NCBI GenBank assembly: GCA_017937405.1
Contig: JAGBDS010000077.1
Location: forward strand, 1-38,452
DNA length: 38,452 nt
DNA from: Oscillibacter sp.
Lineage (GTDB): Bacteria > Bacillota > Clostridia > Oscillospirales > Oscillospiraceae
Reading direction: 5' to 3'
Positions 1 through 6,953 of this stretch are shown here, in pieces (position 1 is the first letter of the stretch; every line of letters starts with the position of its first letter). A program made the position numbers and the translations under genes. Below the pieces are notes generated by a model. That model saw only the letters and a list, made by a program, of their open reading frames with translations, did no database searches and was not told the DNA's origin.

Positions 1-231
1 ATATTCCAGACGATCTGCGAAAAATCACACCAGAGCAATGGGAGGCGATGCGGAAGGTCGATATCAGAACCGTAGATAAATCTCAACTTGTTGATATCCG
101 GTCGATCAAGATCGATGAGAAACTTCCACCCATTGAGAGATTGTTTAGCTATCTGCGTCAAGTCAAAAACCCATATTGTGTCAGAGTAGGGGGACATAGA
201 GATAAAGCTCAACTTTCCTGACGAGCATTGA
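1..231 (+). pseudogene. DUF6870 family protein, 3' end, frameshifted
   Basis: The open frame from base 3 to the stop at 219-221 carries the features of DUF6870, a small cytosolic protein family common on clostridial mobile elements: RTVD, LVDIR, a LPP.ER stretch and NPYC. The last residues after NPYC (VGGHRDKAQLS) do not fit the family. If one G is removed from the five-G run at 189-193, the frame continues as VGDIEIKLNFPDEH and stops at 229-231, which looks like a normal family ending. A one-base insertion, real or a sequencing error, is therefore likely. The start lies outside the window. No molecular function is established for the family. Confidence in the family is good; the frameshift is inference from the better-fitting alternate frame. 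Confidence 0.6.
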
Positions 232-268
232 TTTAACCGTGCACCCTATTCATAGGTAACATGTGTCA

Positions 269-342
269 ATCGGGAGTGAATATGATTGTTTAGTCCAAAC
301 AGTATCCCGATGCAAAGGCGGCCCACTGAAAAGTGGGCTGCC
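269..342 (+). promoter_or_regulatory. Two-hairpin structured leader upstream of small membrane protein
   Basis: Two stem-loops stand between the DUF6870 remnant and the ATG at 365. The first has an outer 7-bp stem (269-275 with 305-311) enclosing a 5-bp inner stem (287-291 with 297-301). The second is an 11-bp stem (317-327 with 332-342, one G-U pair) closed by a GAAA tetraloop. The tail after the second stem is not a clean T-run, so a simple terminator is less likely than a leader element, but that remains possible. I do not recognise a known riboswitch class here. Confidence 0.4.
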
Positions 343-364
343 GTAATTTCTCGGAGAAAAGTGT

Positions 365-505
365 ATGTCTAACTTGACACAACCAGAGGGCTTCGTCACC
401 GGCATGGCGGCCAAGATGTTCACCGTGGCCGGGCCGGTCATCGTATTCGGCACGCTGGCGTCGGTGATCTATGGCGTGATTTTGATGCTGTTCGGACTGG
501 CATGA
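365..505 (+). CDS. Small single-pass membrane protein (46 aa), unknown
   Basis: This is a 46-codon frame starting ATG at 365, with GGAG about ten bases upstream. The first 17 residues are polar to amphipathic. Residues about 19-45 form one strongly hydrophobic helix containing AGPVIVFGTLAS and GVILMLFG, so an inner-membrane location with a short N-terminal extension is expected. It is preceded by a two-hairpin leader and followed directly by a strong symmetrical terminator, so it appears to be transcribed as its own unit. I do not recognise the family. A small transporter accessory subunit or membrane regulator would fit the shape, but nothing in the sequence decides between them. It is too short to be a channel on its own without oligomerising. 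Confidence 0.55.
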   Translation: MSNLTQPEGFVTGMAAKMFTVAGPVIVFGTLASVIYGVILMLFGLA

Positions 506-506
506 A

Positions 507-538
507 AAGAGGAGAGACGCACCGCGTCTCTCCCTTTT
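507..538. terminator. Bidirectional intrinsic terminator
   Basis: A perfect 10-bp stem (511-520 with 524-533) with a 3-base loop is flanked by an A-run on the left and a T-run on the right. It serves both the small membrane protein (plus) and the convergent XRE regulator (minus). Confidence 0.8.
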
Positions 539-1236
539 CATGTATCCAGAGGTGTCCAGCTGGTGCTGCCCTGGGAAAAGTTCAGGTCCCTTGCCACCGC
601 CACATTGCGGCTGCCCGCACCGTCGCTGACAGAGACCGTGACGGTATAGCCCATCCATCCGCCGCTAAGCCTTGCGGTCCCGGCGCAGGCGCCGCCGCTG
701 CAGGGTGCGTCGAAAGTGGATGACTGGCCGTCTGGATCCGCGAAGGTGATTTGATAGGCGTAACCCTCGCCTGAGACGCTGGGGGTGAACTGGTAGGCCA
801 CCTCGTAGTCGGAGTTTCCGGAAAATCCCACGCCGGAGACAGTGAACGTATCCGGCAGCGTGCTCGCCGCCTGGGCTGCTTCCGCCGGGACTACATTCCG
901 CTGGCTCCAGACCCACAGGCCGCCCGCCAGCAAACACGCCGCCAGAAAGCCACACAGAGCGGGCAGCAGCCAGTGGCATCGCTTGGGCGGGGTACTGGCC
1001 TCCGGGGACGGCGGTGCTTCTGCTGCCGCTTCCGCCGGACTTTCCCGCCCGCACAGGGCGTCCAGGCTTAGCCCCAGGGTGTCCGCCAGGGCCAGGAGTT
1101 TTCCGAGGTCCGGCAGGGCGTCACCGGTCTCCCATTTGCTTACCGCCTGCCGGGACACCTGCACTTTCGATGCCAGCTCCTCCTGGCTCCAGCCCCGCTT
1201 CTTCCGTTCTTGAACCAGGATATCCTTCAGCTCCAT
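538..1236 (-). CDS. Membrane-anchored XRE-family transcriptional regulator
   Basis: The protein has 232 residues. Residues 1-60 form a Cro/C1-type helix-turn-helix (QEELASKVQVSRQAVSKWE is the recognition region). A Pro/Ala-rich linker follows, then one transmembrane helix at about 85-105 (LLPALCGFLAACLLAGGLWVW), and then an extracytoplasmic domain of about 125 residues. Two cysteines in that domain (CSGGAC) could form a disulfide. The start at 1236 was chosen over an upstream in-frame ATG because AGAGGAG lies about eight bases before it and the helix-turn-helix begins right there; the longer start would also lie upstream of the promoter transcription start. The architecture suggests a one-component sensor that reads an extracellular cue and binds DNA inside the cell. 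The outer domain is not recognised, and the target is probably its own promoter. Confidence 0.8.
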   Translation of the reverse strand: MELKDILVQERKKRGWSQEELASKVQVSRQAVSKWETGDALPDLGKLLALADTLGLSLDALCGRESPAEAAAEAPPSPEASTPPKRCHWLLPALCGFLAACLLAGGLWVWSQRNVVPAEAAQAASTLPDTFTVSGVGFSGNSDYEVAYQFTPSVSGEGYAYQITFADPDGQSSTFDAPCSGGACAGTARLSGGWMGYTVTVSVSDGAGSRNVAVARDLNFSQGSTSWTPLDT

Positions 1237-1260
1237 ATGACCGCTCCTCTCTTTGCTCTC

Positions 1261-1289
1261 ATCATACCAGACCGTGAAGCCCTCCGCAA
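1261..1289 (-). promoter_or_regulatory. Sigma-A promoter of XRE regulator
   Basis: On the minus strand, TTGCGG (1284-1289), a 17-bp spacer and TATGAT (1261-1266) lie about 25 bases before the start codon. A 14-bp perfect palindrome (1290-1303) abuts the -35 box, and a second one (CCGCAACC/GGTTGCGG, 1309-1327) lies just upstream. Both are plausible operators for autoregulation. Confidence 0.6.
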
Positions 1290-1327
1290 CCAGTCCGGAC
1301 TGGCAGTTCCGCAACCGTGGGTTGCGG

Positions 1328-1629
1328 CGGGGAGCACCGCAGTGGCGGGCGGCGAAAAGGGGGTATTTTTCGGAGAATTACAGAGTTGACATAACGGTGT
1401 GGAAAACTCTGTGGAGAATGTGAAAAACTCTGGATTATGAATGGTTTGTGAAGGTGACGGCAGGGTTATGGGAAACGTTACGCAACAACATTTCCTCGAA
1501 AAACCGGGTCGGGAGGAGAGAAATAGCGGGAAAAGGACCTTTCCCACCCCGGCACTTGAACCTGTGGGGCGGGTGTGATACAATACCAGATATTGATTTT
1601 CGGGCAAGGTTTGCCTTTTTGGAGGAACT
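1328..1629. other. Intergenic region with DnaA-box-like motifs and parE promoter
   Basis: No gene is supported here. Three spaced TGTGG/TGTGA motifs lie at 1398-1406 (TGTGGAAAA, the reverse complement of a TTTTCCACA DnaA-box variant), 1410-1418 and 1420-1428. The parE promoter follows: TTGAAC at 1556-1561, a 17-bp spacer and TACAAT at 1579-1584. The remaining bases show no feature I can name. Confidence 0.5.
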
Positions 1630-3624
1630 ATGGCAGCAAAGAAGCAGGATTACGGCAATGATAGTATTTCGTCCTTGAAGGGCGCGGACCGGGTCCGCAA
1701 GCGGCCCGGCGTCATTTTTGGCTCCGACGGACTGGACGGCTGCGAGCACGCGGTATTTGAAATTCTCTCCAACTCCATCGACGAGGCCCGGGAGGGCCAC
1801 GGCAAGATCATCACCGTCACCCGGTTTCTGGACCGCTCCATCCAGGTGGAGGACATGGGCCGGGGCTGCCCCGTGGACTGGAACGAGAAGGAGCAGCGGT
1901 ACAACTGGGAGCTGGTGTACTGCGAGCTGTACGCCGGCGGCAAGTACGACAACGTCTCCGGCGAAAACTACGAGTATTCCCTGGGCCTCAACGGCCTGGG
2001 CGCCTGCGCCACCCAGTACGCCTCCCGGTACATGGACGTCACCGTTTGGCGGGACGGCCAGGAGTACACGCTCCACTTCGAGCGGGGCGAGATCGTGGGG
2101 AAGCTGGAACAGCACCTTCTGCCTAAGAACCAGAGCAGGAAGACCGGCACCCGCACCCGCTGGCTGCCGGATTTGGACGTGTTCACGGACATCGCTATCC
2201 CGGCGGACTACTTCGCCGACGTGATGAAGCGGCAGGCGGTGGTAAACGCGGGCATTACCTTCAAATTCCGCAACGAGACGGAGCCGGGGAAGTTCGAGGA
2301 GACGGAATTCCTCTACGAAAACGGCATCACTGACTATGTCTCGGAGCTGGCCGGGGAGGGGAGTTTGACTTCTCCCGTGTTCTGGCAGGCGGAGAAGAAG
2401 GGCCGGGACCGGGCGGACAAGCCGGAGTATAAGGTGAAATTGTCTGTCGCCTGCTGCTTCTCCAACAAGGTCCAGGTCATCGAACACTACCACAACTCCT
2501 CCTGGCTGGAGCACGGCGGCAGCCCGGAAAAGGCCACCAAGTCCGCCTTTGTCTCCGCTGTGGACAAATACCTGCGGGACCAGAACAAGTACCAGAAGAA
2601 TGAGAGCAAGATCACCTGGGCGGACATCGAGGACTGCATCGTGCTGGTCAGCAACAACTTCTCCACCCAGACCAGCTACGAGAACCAGACGAAGAAGGCC
2701 ATCACCAACAAGTTTGTTCAGGAGGCCATGACGGAGTTCCTTCGCACGAACCTGGAGATTTACTTCATTGAGAATCACTTCGACGCGGAGAAGATCGCGG
2801 AGCAGGTGCTCATCAACAAGCGCAGCCGGGAGAGCGCCGAAAAGCAGCGGCTGAACATCAAGAAGAAGCTCTCGGGCAGCATCGACATCGCCAACCGGGT
2901 GCAGAAGTTCGTGGACTGCCGTACCAAGGACGTTTCCAAGCGGGAAATCTATATCGTGGAGGGCGACTCCGCTCTGGGCAGCGTGAAGTTAGCGAGGGAC
3001 TCGGAGTATCAGGGCATCATGCCCGTCCGGGGCAAAATTCTCAACTGCCTGAAGGCGGACTACGCCCGCATCTTCAAGAGCGAGATCATCACGGACCTCA
3101 TCAAGGTCCTGGGCTGCGGCGTGGAGGTCCAGAACAAGCACGTCAAGGACATGGCGGCCTTTGACCTTGGGAACCTGCGGTGGAATAAGGTGGTCATCTG
3201 CACCGATGGCGACGTGGACGGCTTCCAGATCCGGACGCTGATTTTGACCATGCTGTACCGCCTGACCCCGACGCTCATCAAAGAGGGCTACGTCTACATC
3301 GCGGAGACGCCGCTTTTTGAGATCAACTGCGGCGACAAGACGTGGTTCGCCTACTCCGACAAGGAGAAGAACGACATTGTGAAGGACCTGGAGGGGAAGA
3401 AGTATAAGATCGACCGCTCCAAGGGCCTGGGCGAGAACGACCCGGACATGATGTGGCTGACCACCATGAACCCGGAGACCCGCCGCCTCATCCGGGTGAT
3501 GCCGGAGGATGTGGAGCGGACGGCCCAGATGTTCGACCTGCTGCTGGGTGATAATCTCCAAGGGCGGAAGGACCATATTGCGGAAAACGGCTATAAATAC
3601 CTGGAAATGGCTGATATTTCGTAA
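1630..3624 (+). CDS. parE: Type II DNA topoisomerase subunit B (ParE/GyrB-like)
   Basis: This 664-residue ATPase subunit of a type II topoisomerase passes one DNA duplex through another in complex with the ParC-like protein at 6954-9197. Residues 1-200 form the GHKL ATPase domain (E44, N48, DMGRG near 75, LGLNGLGA for the ATP lid). A transducer domain follows. The TOPRIM domain has EGDSALG (E444) and TDGDVDG (D526, D528, D530), with PVRGKILN between them. The canonical sequences are DNGRG and TDADVDG, so this is a divergent branch; its acidic metal ligands are intact. GGAGG sits five bases before the ATG. A distinct gyrAB elsewhere in the genome is expected, which makes this the ParE-like or an accessory paralogue. 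It is separated from its partner by about 3.3 kb of opposite-strand lipoate genes. Confidence 0.9.
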   Translation: MAAKKQDYGNDSISSLKGADRVRKRPGVIFGSDGLDGCEHAVFEILSNSIDEAREGHGKIITVTRFLDRSIQVEDMGRGCPVDWNEKEQRYNWELVYCELYAGGKYDNVSGENYEYSLGLNGLGACATQYASRYMDVTVWRDGQEYTLHFERGEIVGKLEQHLLPKNQSRKTGTRTRWLPDLDVFTDIAIPADYFADVMKRQAVVNAGITFKFRNETEPGKFEETEFLYENGITDYVSELAGEGSLTSPVFWQAEKKGRDRADKPEYKVKLSVACCFSNKVQVIEHYHNSSWLEHGGSPEKATKSAFVSAVDKYLRDQNKYQKNESKITWADIEDCIVLVSNNFSTQTSYENQTKKAITNKFVQEAMTEFLRTNLEIYFIENHFDAEKIAEQVLINKRSRESAEKQRLNIKKKLSGSIDIANRVQKFVDCRTKDVSKREIYIVEGDSALGSVKLARDSEYQGIMPVRGKILNCLKADYARIFKSEIITDLIKVLGCGVEVQNKHVKDMAAFDLGNLRWNKVVICTDGDVDGFQIRTLILTMLYRLTPTLIKEGYVYIAETPLFEINCGDKTWFAYSDKEKNDIVKDLEGKKYKIDRSKGLGENDPDMMWLTTMNPETRRLIRVMPEDVERTAQMFDLLLGDNLQGRKDHIAENGYKYLEMADIS

Positions 3625-3632
3625 AGAGGATC

Positions 3633-3667
3633 AAAAAGAGCACCGGAAATTTTCCGGTGCTCTTTTT
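3633..3667. terminator. Bidirectional terminator between parE and lplA
   Basis: A near-perfect symmetrical hairpin has GAGCACCGGAAA on one arm and its complement on the other, flanked by five A on the left and five T on the right. It ends parE (plus) and the lipoate operon (minus). Confidence 0.85.
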
Positions 3668-3678
3668 ATATTGGTATG

Positions 3679-4659
3679 TCAGTCGGCGATAACTTCGCCC
3701 ATCTCCTGGGCGGAGATGCGGTAGACCGCGCCGTCGATGCCGTGGGCTTTCAGGGCCTCCAACACGGCAGAGCGCTCATAGCGGCAGCCCACCAGAGCGC
3801 CGCAGATGGTTTCGGCGTCCAGGGTGGAGAAGAAGTCGCCGTAGACGGCGGCGTGCTGAATGACGCCCCTCTGCACGTCGATCTTGAACTGCATCTTGCC
3901 GCCGGCCAGCCGGCCGGTACGCTCGATGTTGAACTTGGGGTCGGCGCCGTAGATGCACTCCCAGCGGCGGAACCGCTCGTCCGCCAGCTCCCGGATGCGC
4001 TTGTCGTCCTCCGGTGTCACCTGGTAGACCTGGCCGTTGCCGCCCATGATGTGCCGCACCATGCACTCCTTGAAGGTTTCCGCATCCATGGGGGCGGGGA
4101 GGTGCTCGGCGATGTTGGTGACCCGGTCCCGGACGGATTTGATGCTCTTGGAGAGAATCTTGTAGCTGTCCACGGTGGTGGACTCCACCATCTGGCGGAT
4201 GTCCGTGTCGAACAGCAGCGAGCCGTGGTGAACGACGCAGTCCCCCAGGCGGTACTGGGCGTTACCGGAAAACTTTTTCCCCTCAATGGTCAGGTCGTTG
4301 CGGCCGTTGAACTCCGCGTGGACCCCCAGCTCCCCCAGGGCGTCAATGACCGGAGCGATGTACTGCTGGAACTCGATCTCCCCGGCCTCCTTGTGCTGGA
4401 TGAAGGAGAACTGCCAGCCGCCAAGGTCGGTGTAGATGGTGCCGCCGCCGCTCATGCGCCGGACGATGTGGATGCCGTGCGCATCGGCGTAGGGCTTGTT
4501 GATCTCTTCCAGCACGTTCTGGTACTTGCCCACCATGAGGGTCGGAGTGGTCCGCCAGAAGAGAAACACGGTGTCGGGCATCCGCTTTTCCACGGTGAAG
4601 TAGTTTTCCAGGCCGAAGTTGTAGTAAACGTCGGAGGAGCCGGTCTCAATATAGATCAT
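3679..4659 (-). CDS. lplA: Lipoate-protein ligase (LplA family), operon copy 1
   Basis: The protein has 326 residues with the BPL/LplA catalytic domain (about 1-240) and a C-terminal accessory domain. Visible motifs are RRMSGGGTIY (67-76), NGRND (118-122), and the substrate-binding lysine K129 in GKKFSGNAQ, followed by HHGSLLFD. CIYGADPKFN in the second half matches the conserved W.YG..PKFN block of long LplA enzymes. It activates lipoate or octanoate with ATP and attaches it to a lysine of lipoyl domains. The start at 4659 lies inside the end of lipA, a 14-base overlap that indicates translational coupling. It is the last gene of the operon. Whether it acts as a ligase, octanoyltransferase or amidotransferase cannot be settled from motifs, because LplA, LipM and LipL share this fold. 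Confidence 0.85.
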   Translation of the reverse strand: MIYIETGSSDVYYNFGLENYFTVEKRMPDTVFLFWRTTPTLMVGKYQNVLEEINKPYADAHGIHIVRRMSGGGTIYTDLGGWQFSFIQHKEAGEIEFQQYIAPVIDALGELGVHAEFNGRNDLTIEGKKFSGNAQYRLGDCVVHHGSLLFDTDIRQMVESTTVDSYKILSKSIKSVRDRVTNIAEHLPAPMDAETFKECMVRHIMGGNGQVYQVTPEDDKRIRELADERFRRWECIYGADPKFNIERTGRLAGGKMQFKIDVQRGVIQHAAVYGDFFSTLDAETICGALVGCRYERSAVLEALKAHGIDGAVYRISAQEMGEVIAD

Positions 4660-5506
4660 GCACGTCCTCCAACACTTCCCACGCCTTGTAGGAGCTGCGG
4701 GCCAGGGGCGCGGAGGCCACATGGCGGAAGCCCTTGGCCAGGGCCATCTCCTTGTAGCGGGCGAAATCCTCCGGCGTGGCGTACCGGGCCAGGGGATAGT
4801 GCTGGGGAGAGGGCTGCAGGTACTGGCCGATGGTGAGGATGTCGCAGCCGGTGTCCAGAATGTCGTCCATCAAGGCGCTGATTTGCTCCTCTGCTTCGCC
4901 CAGGCCCACCATGAAGCCGGTCTTGGTGAGAAGGGTGGGGGCCTTCTGCTTGCAGTACCGCAGCACGTCCAGGGACCGCTGATACCGGGCCTGGGGCCGC
5001 ACGGCGGACTGGAGCTCCTTCACCGTCTCCACGTTGTGGTTCAGCACCTCCGGGTGGGCGGCGATGACAATGTCCAGGGCGTCGGTATTGCCCTTCATGT
5101 CGGAGATCAGCGTCTCCACGGTGGTGCCAGGGCAGACCTCCCGGATGGCCCGGACGCACTTGGCAAATTGCTCCGCGCCGCCGTCAGGCAGGTCGTCCCG
5201 GGTGGAGCAGGTGAGCACCACATGGCGCAGGCCCAGCTTCTTGGCGGCCTTCGCCACGTTCATGGGCTCGTCAGGGTCCGGGGGCAGGGGATGGCCGGTG
5301 GTGACGTTGCAGAACCGGCAGTTCCGGGTGCAGATGCTGCCTAAAATCATAAAGGTAGAGGTGTGCTTGCGGTAGCACTCCCCCAGGTTGGGGCAGTTGG
5401 CCTCCTTGCAGACGGTGTTCAGCTTCAGGTCCCGCATCAGCTCCGCCACTTCATTGACGGCGTCCTGATTGTAGCGGACCTTCAGCCATTCAGGCTTCTT
5501 TTCCAT
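4646..5506 (-). CDS. lipA: Lipoyl synthase LipA
   Basis: This 286-residue radical-SAM enzyme inserts two sulfurs into a protein-bound octanoyl chain to make lipoyl. Both iron-sulfur clusters are visible: the auxiliary cluster at C33, C38 and C44 (NTVCKEANCPNLGEC) and the radical-SAM cluster at C59, C63 and C66 (CTRNCRFC). The family's C-terminal RSSY (270-273), whose serine ligates the auxiliary cluster, is present. It starts nine bases after the lipoyl-domain gene and overlaps the following lplA by 14 bases, so the three are co-translated. Because LipA needs an octanoylated protein, its operon should contain an octanoyl-attaching activity and an acceptor; the flanking LplA proteins and the 79-residue lipoyl protein fit both roles. 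Confidence 0.95.
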   Translation of the reverse strand: MEKKPEWLKVRYNQDAVNEVAELMRDLKLNTVCKEANCPNLGECYRKHTSTFMILGSICTRNCRFCNVTTGHPLPPDPDEPMNVAKAAKKLGLRHVVLTCSTRDDLPDGGAEQFAKCVRAIREVCPGTTVETLISDMKGNTDALDIVIAAHPEVLNHNVETVKELQSAVRPQARYQRSLDVLRYCKQKAPTLLTKTGFMVGLGEAEEQISALMDDILDTGCDILTIGQYLQPSPQHYPLARYATPEDFARYKEMALAKGFRHVASAPLARSSYKAWEVLEDVHDLY

Positions 5507-5515
5507 GGGGCTGCC

Positions 5516-5755
5516 TCACTTGGTCTCCAGAATGGCCACCGGGGTCTCAACGTTCACCGTGTCGCCCTCCTCGAAGAGCTGCTTTTTCAGCACGCCGCTC
5601 TCCGTGGCCTCGATCTGGTTGACCACCTTGTCGGTCTCGATCTCAAACAGGGGCTCACCAGCGGCCACGGTGTCGCCCTCCTCCTTCAGCCAGGCGCACA
5701 GCACGCCGTTTTCCATCTCGGGGCGCAGCTTGGGCATCGTCAGTTCTTTTTCCAT
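5516..5755 (-). CDS. Free-standing E2-type lipoyl domain protein
   Basis: The 79 residues make up exactly one biotinyl/lipoyl domain with nothing attached. The sequence has the E2-type start (MPKLRPEMENGVL), the lipoyl hairpin ETDKVV with acceptor lysine K43, and the second half-repeat GDTVNVETPVAIL. It resembles the lipoyl domain of 2-oxoacid dehydrogenase E2 subunits more than GcvH, which is longer. No E1, E2 catalytic or E3 gene is nearby; its neighbours make or attach the cofactor (lipA, two lplA). It could be a carrier of bound lipoyl, a detached E2 arm for a complex encoded elsewhere, or a substrate for the next-door LipA. A short GC hairpin (5773-5787) lies between it and the upstream lplA. 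Confidence 0.8.
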   Translation of the reverse strand: MEKELTMPKLRPEMENGVLCAWLKEEGDTVAAGEPLFEIETDKVVNQIEATESGVLKKQLFEEGDTVNVETPVAILETK

Positions 5756-5816
5756 GGTGTATCATCCCTTCTCCGCGCGCAGCGCGGTCTTCTTGACACT
5801 GCTATATGAATGGGCT

Positions 5817-6764
5817 TTACAGCAGCCAGTCCATCAGTTCCTCCGCCCGGTTTCCCGCAAGGGCCCGGCAGATTGTGTCAAAGCCCTCCGGGTCCAGACG
5901 CTGACCGTTCAAAAGCCGGGCGGCTTCGTCTCCGTCCACGGCATCGCAGTCAATTTCGGCGTTGGACACGATGCCCTTCTTCGCCTGATAGGCCACCCGG
6001 ATGGGGATCCCGGCAAAGGTGCCGGACTTTTCGTAGGTAAAGGCGGGCGTCCTGCCCCAAGTCCACTCCCAGGAGAGGTATTTTTCATCCCGCAGGCGGC
6101 AGACCTCCGATTCCTGCTCCGCCGTCAGCGTCAGCCGGGGGCAGCCGGGTGGCACCATCCGGTCCAGCAGCCGCTCTTTGAATTCCTCCAGGGTCATGGG
6201 TGCGGCCAGATGATCGGCAATGTTGGTGACAGGGCAGATGGCCGAGACCGTTCCCTTGGACTGGAAGCAGTCGTTTTTATGGTGGGTGGTGATCTGGTCC
6301 AGCACCGTCAGGTCGGCCTCAAACAGCAGCGTCCCGTGGTGGAGGACCCGGCCCCCGGCGGAGCGCTGGGCGCTGCCGGAGATTTTTCCCTCTCCGATGG
6401 CGATGTCACAGGTCCGGTTCTTCCGGGCCGGGACGCCGATATCGTTTAAAGCCTCAATGACGGGCTGGAGACAGCGGTCGTAGTCCAGCGGTCCGTCCTG
6501 GCGGGTGATGTAGGTATAATTCACATTGCCCAGGTCATGATAGACTGTGCCGCCGCCGCTCATGCGGCGCACCACGGGGATGCCCAGCCGCCGCAATGTC
6601 TCCACATGGACCTCCCGGCAGATGTTCTGGAAGCTGCCGACGATGACGGTGGGGCTGTTCTGCCAGAGGAGGAACACGTCGTCGTCCTGAAAGGACTGGA
6701 AGACAAATTCCTCGAAGGCCTGGTTGTAAAAGGGGTCGTGGGAATGGGCCAGCACGGTCAGCAT
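5817..6764 (-). CDS. lplA: Lipoate-protein ligase (LplA family), operon copy 2
   Basis: The protein has 315 residues and is the first gene of the lipoate operon. Motifs: RRMSGGGTVYHDLGN (67-80), K127 in GKISGSAQ, HHGTLLFEAD, and a C-terminal accessory domain with WTWGRTPAFTY. The usual RND just before the lysine loop is replaced by RTCD (117-120), placing a cysteine near the active site. It may therefore differ in substrate or mechanism from copy 1; the cysteine is not at the spacing I know for LipM octanoyltransferase, so I keep the call as ligase family. A strong promoter (6806-6833) drives it divergently from the parC-like gene. Confidence 0.85.
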   Translation of the reverse strand: MLTVLAHSHDPFYNQAFEEFVFQSFQDDDVFLLWQNSPTVIVGSFQNICREVHVETLRRLGIPVVRRMSGGGTVYHDLGNVNYTYITRQDGPLDYDRCLQPVIEALNDIGVPARKNRTCDIAIGEGKISGSAQRSAGGRVLHHGTLLFEADLTVLDQITTHHKNDCFQSKGTVSAICPVTNIADHLAAPMTLEEFKERLLDRMVPPGCPRLTLTAEQESEVCRLRDEKYLSWEWTWGRTPAFTYEKSGTFAGIPIRVAYQAKKGIVSNAEIDCDAVDGDEAARLLNGQRLDPEGFDTICRALAGNRAEELMDWLL

Positions 6765-6805
6765 ATGGTCCCCATCTCCTTTCCACGACGGTCAAATTTT
6801 GATTT

Positions 6806-6833
6806 ATTATAGTTTTTGTGAAAAGAGTGTCAA
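6806..6833 (-). promoter_or_regulatory. Promoter of lipoate operon
   Basis: The minus strand carries a perfect TTGACA (6828-6833), a 16-bp spacer and a perfect TATAAT (6806-6811), about 42 bases upstream of the lplA start. It is among the strongest promoter matches in the window. Confidence 0.75.
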
Positions 6834-6851
6834 TAGAAAGGCAGGCTTTGG

Positions 6852-6880
6852 TTGCCTTTTTAAGGGAAAAATGATATGAT
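6852..6880 (+). promoter_or_regulatory. Promoter of parC-like gene
   Basis: TTGCCT (6852-6857), a 17-bp spacer and TATGAT (6875-6880). Transcription would begin near 6887, giving a leader of about 65 bases that contains a terminator-like hairpin. Confidence 0.6.
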
Positions 6881-6909
6881 ATCCTCATCAAACTATGTAA
6901 TGAAAAAGG

Positions 6910-6942
6910 GCGGCCGTGAAGGGTATCCCGGCCGCTGTTTTT
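6910..6942 (+). terminator. Terminator-like hairpin in the parC leader (possible attenuator)
   Basis: Seven GC pairs (6910-6916 with 6929-6935) are followed by TGTTTTT, between the promoter and the ATG at 6954. It could attenuate parC transcription or end stray upstream transcripts. Confidence 0.5.
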
Positions 6943-6953
6943 GAGGTACCGAC

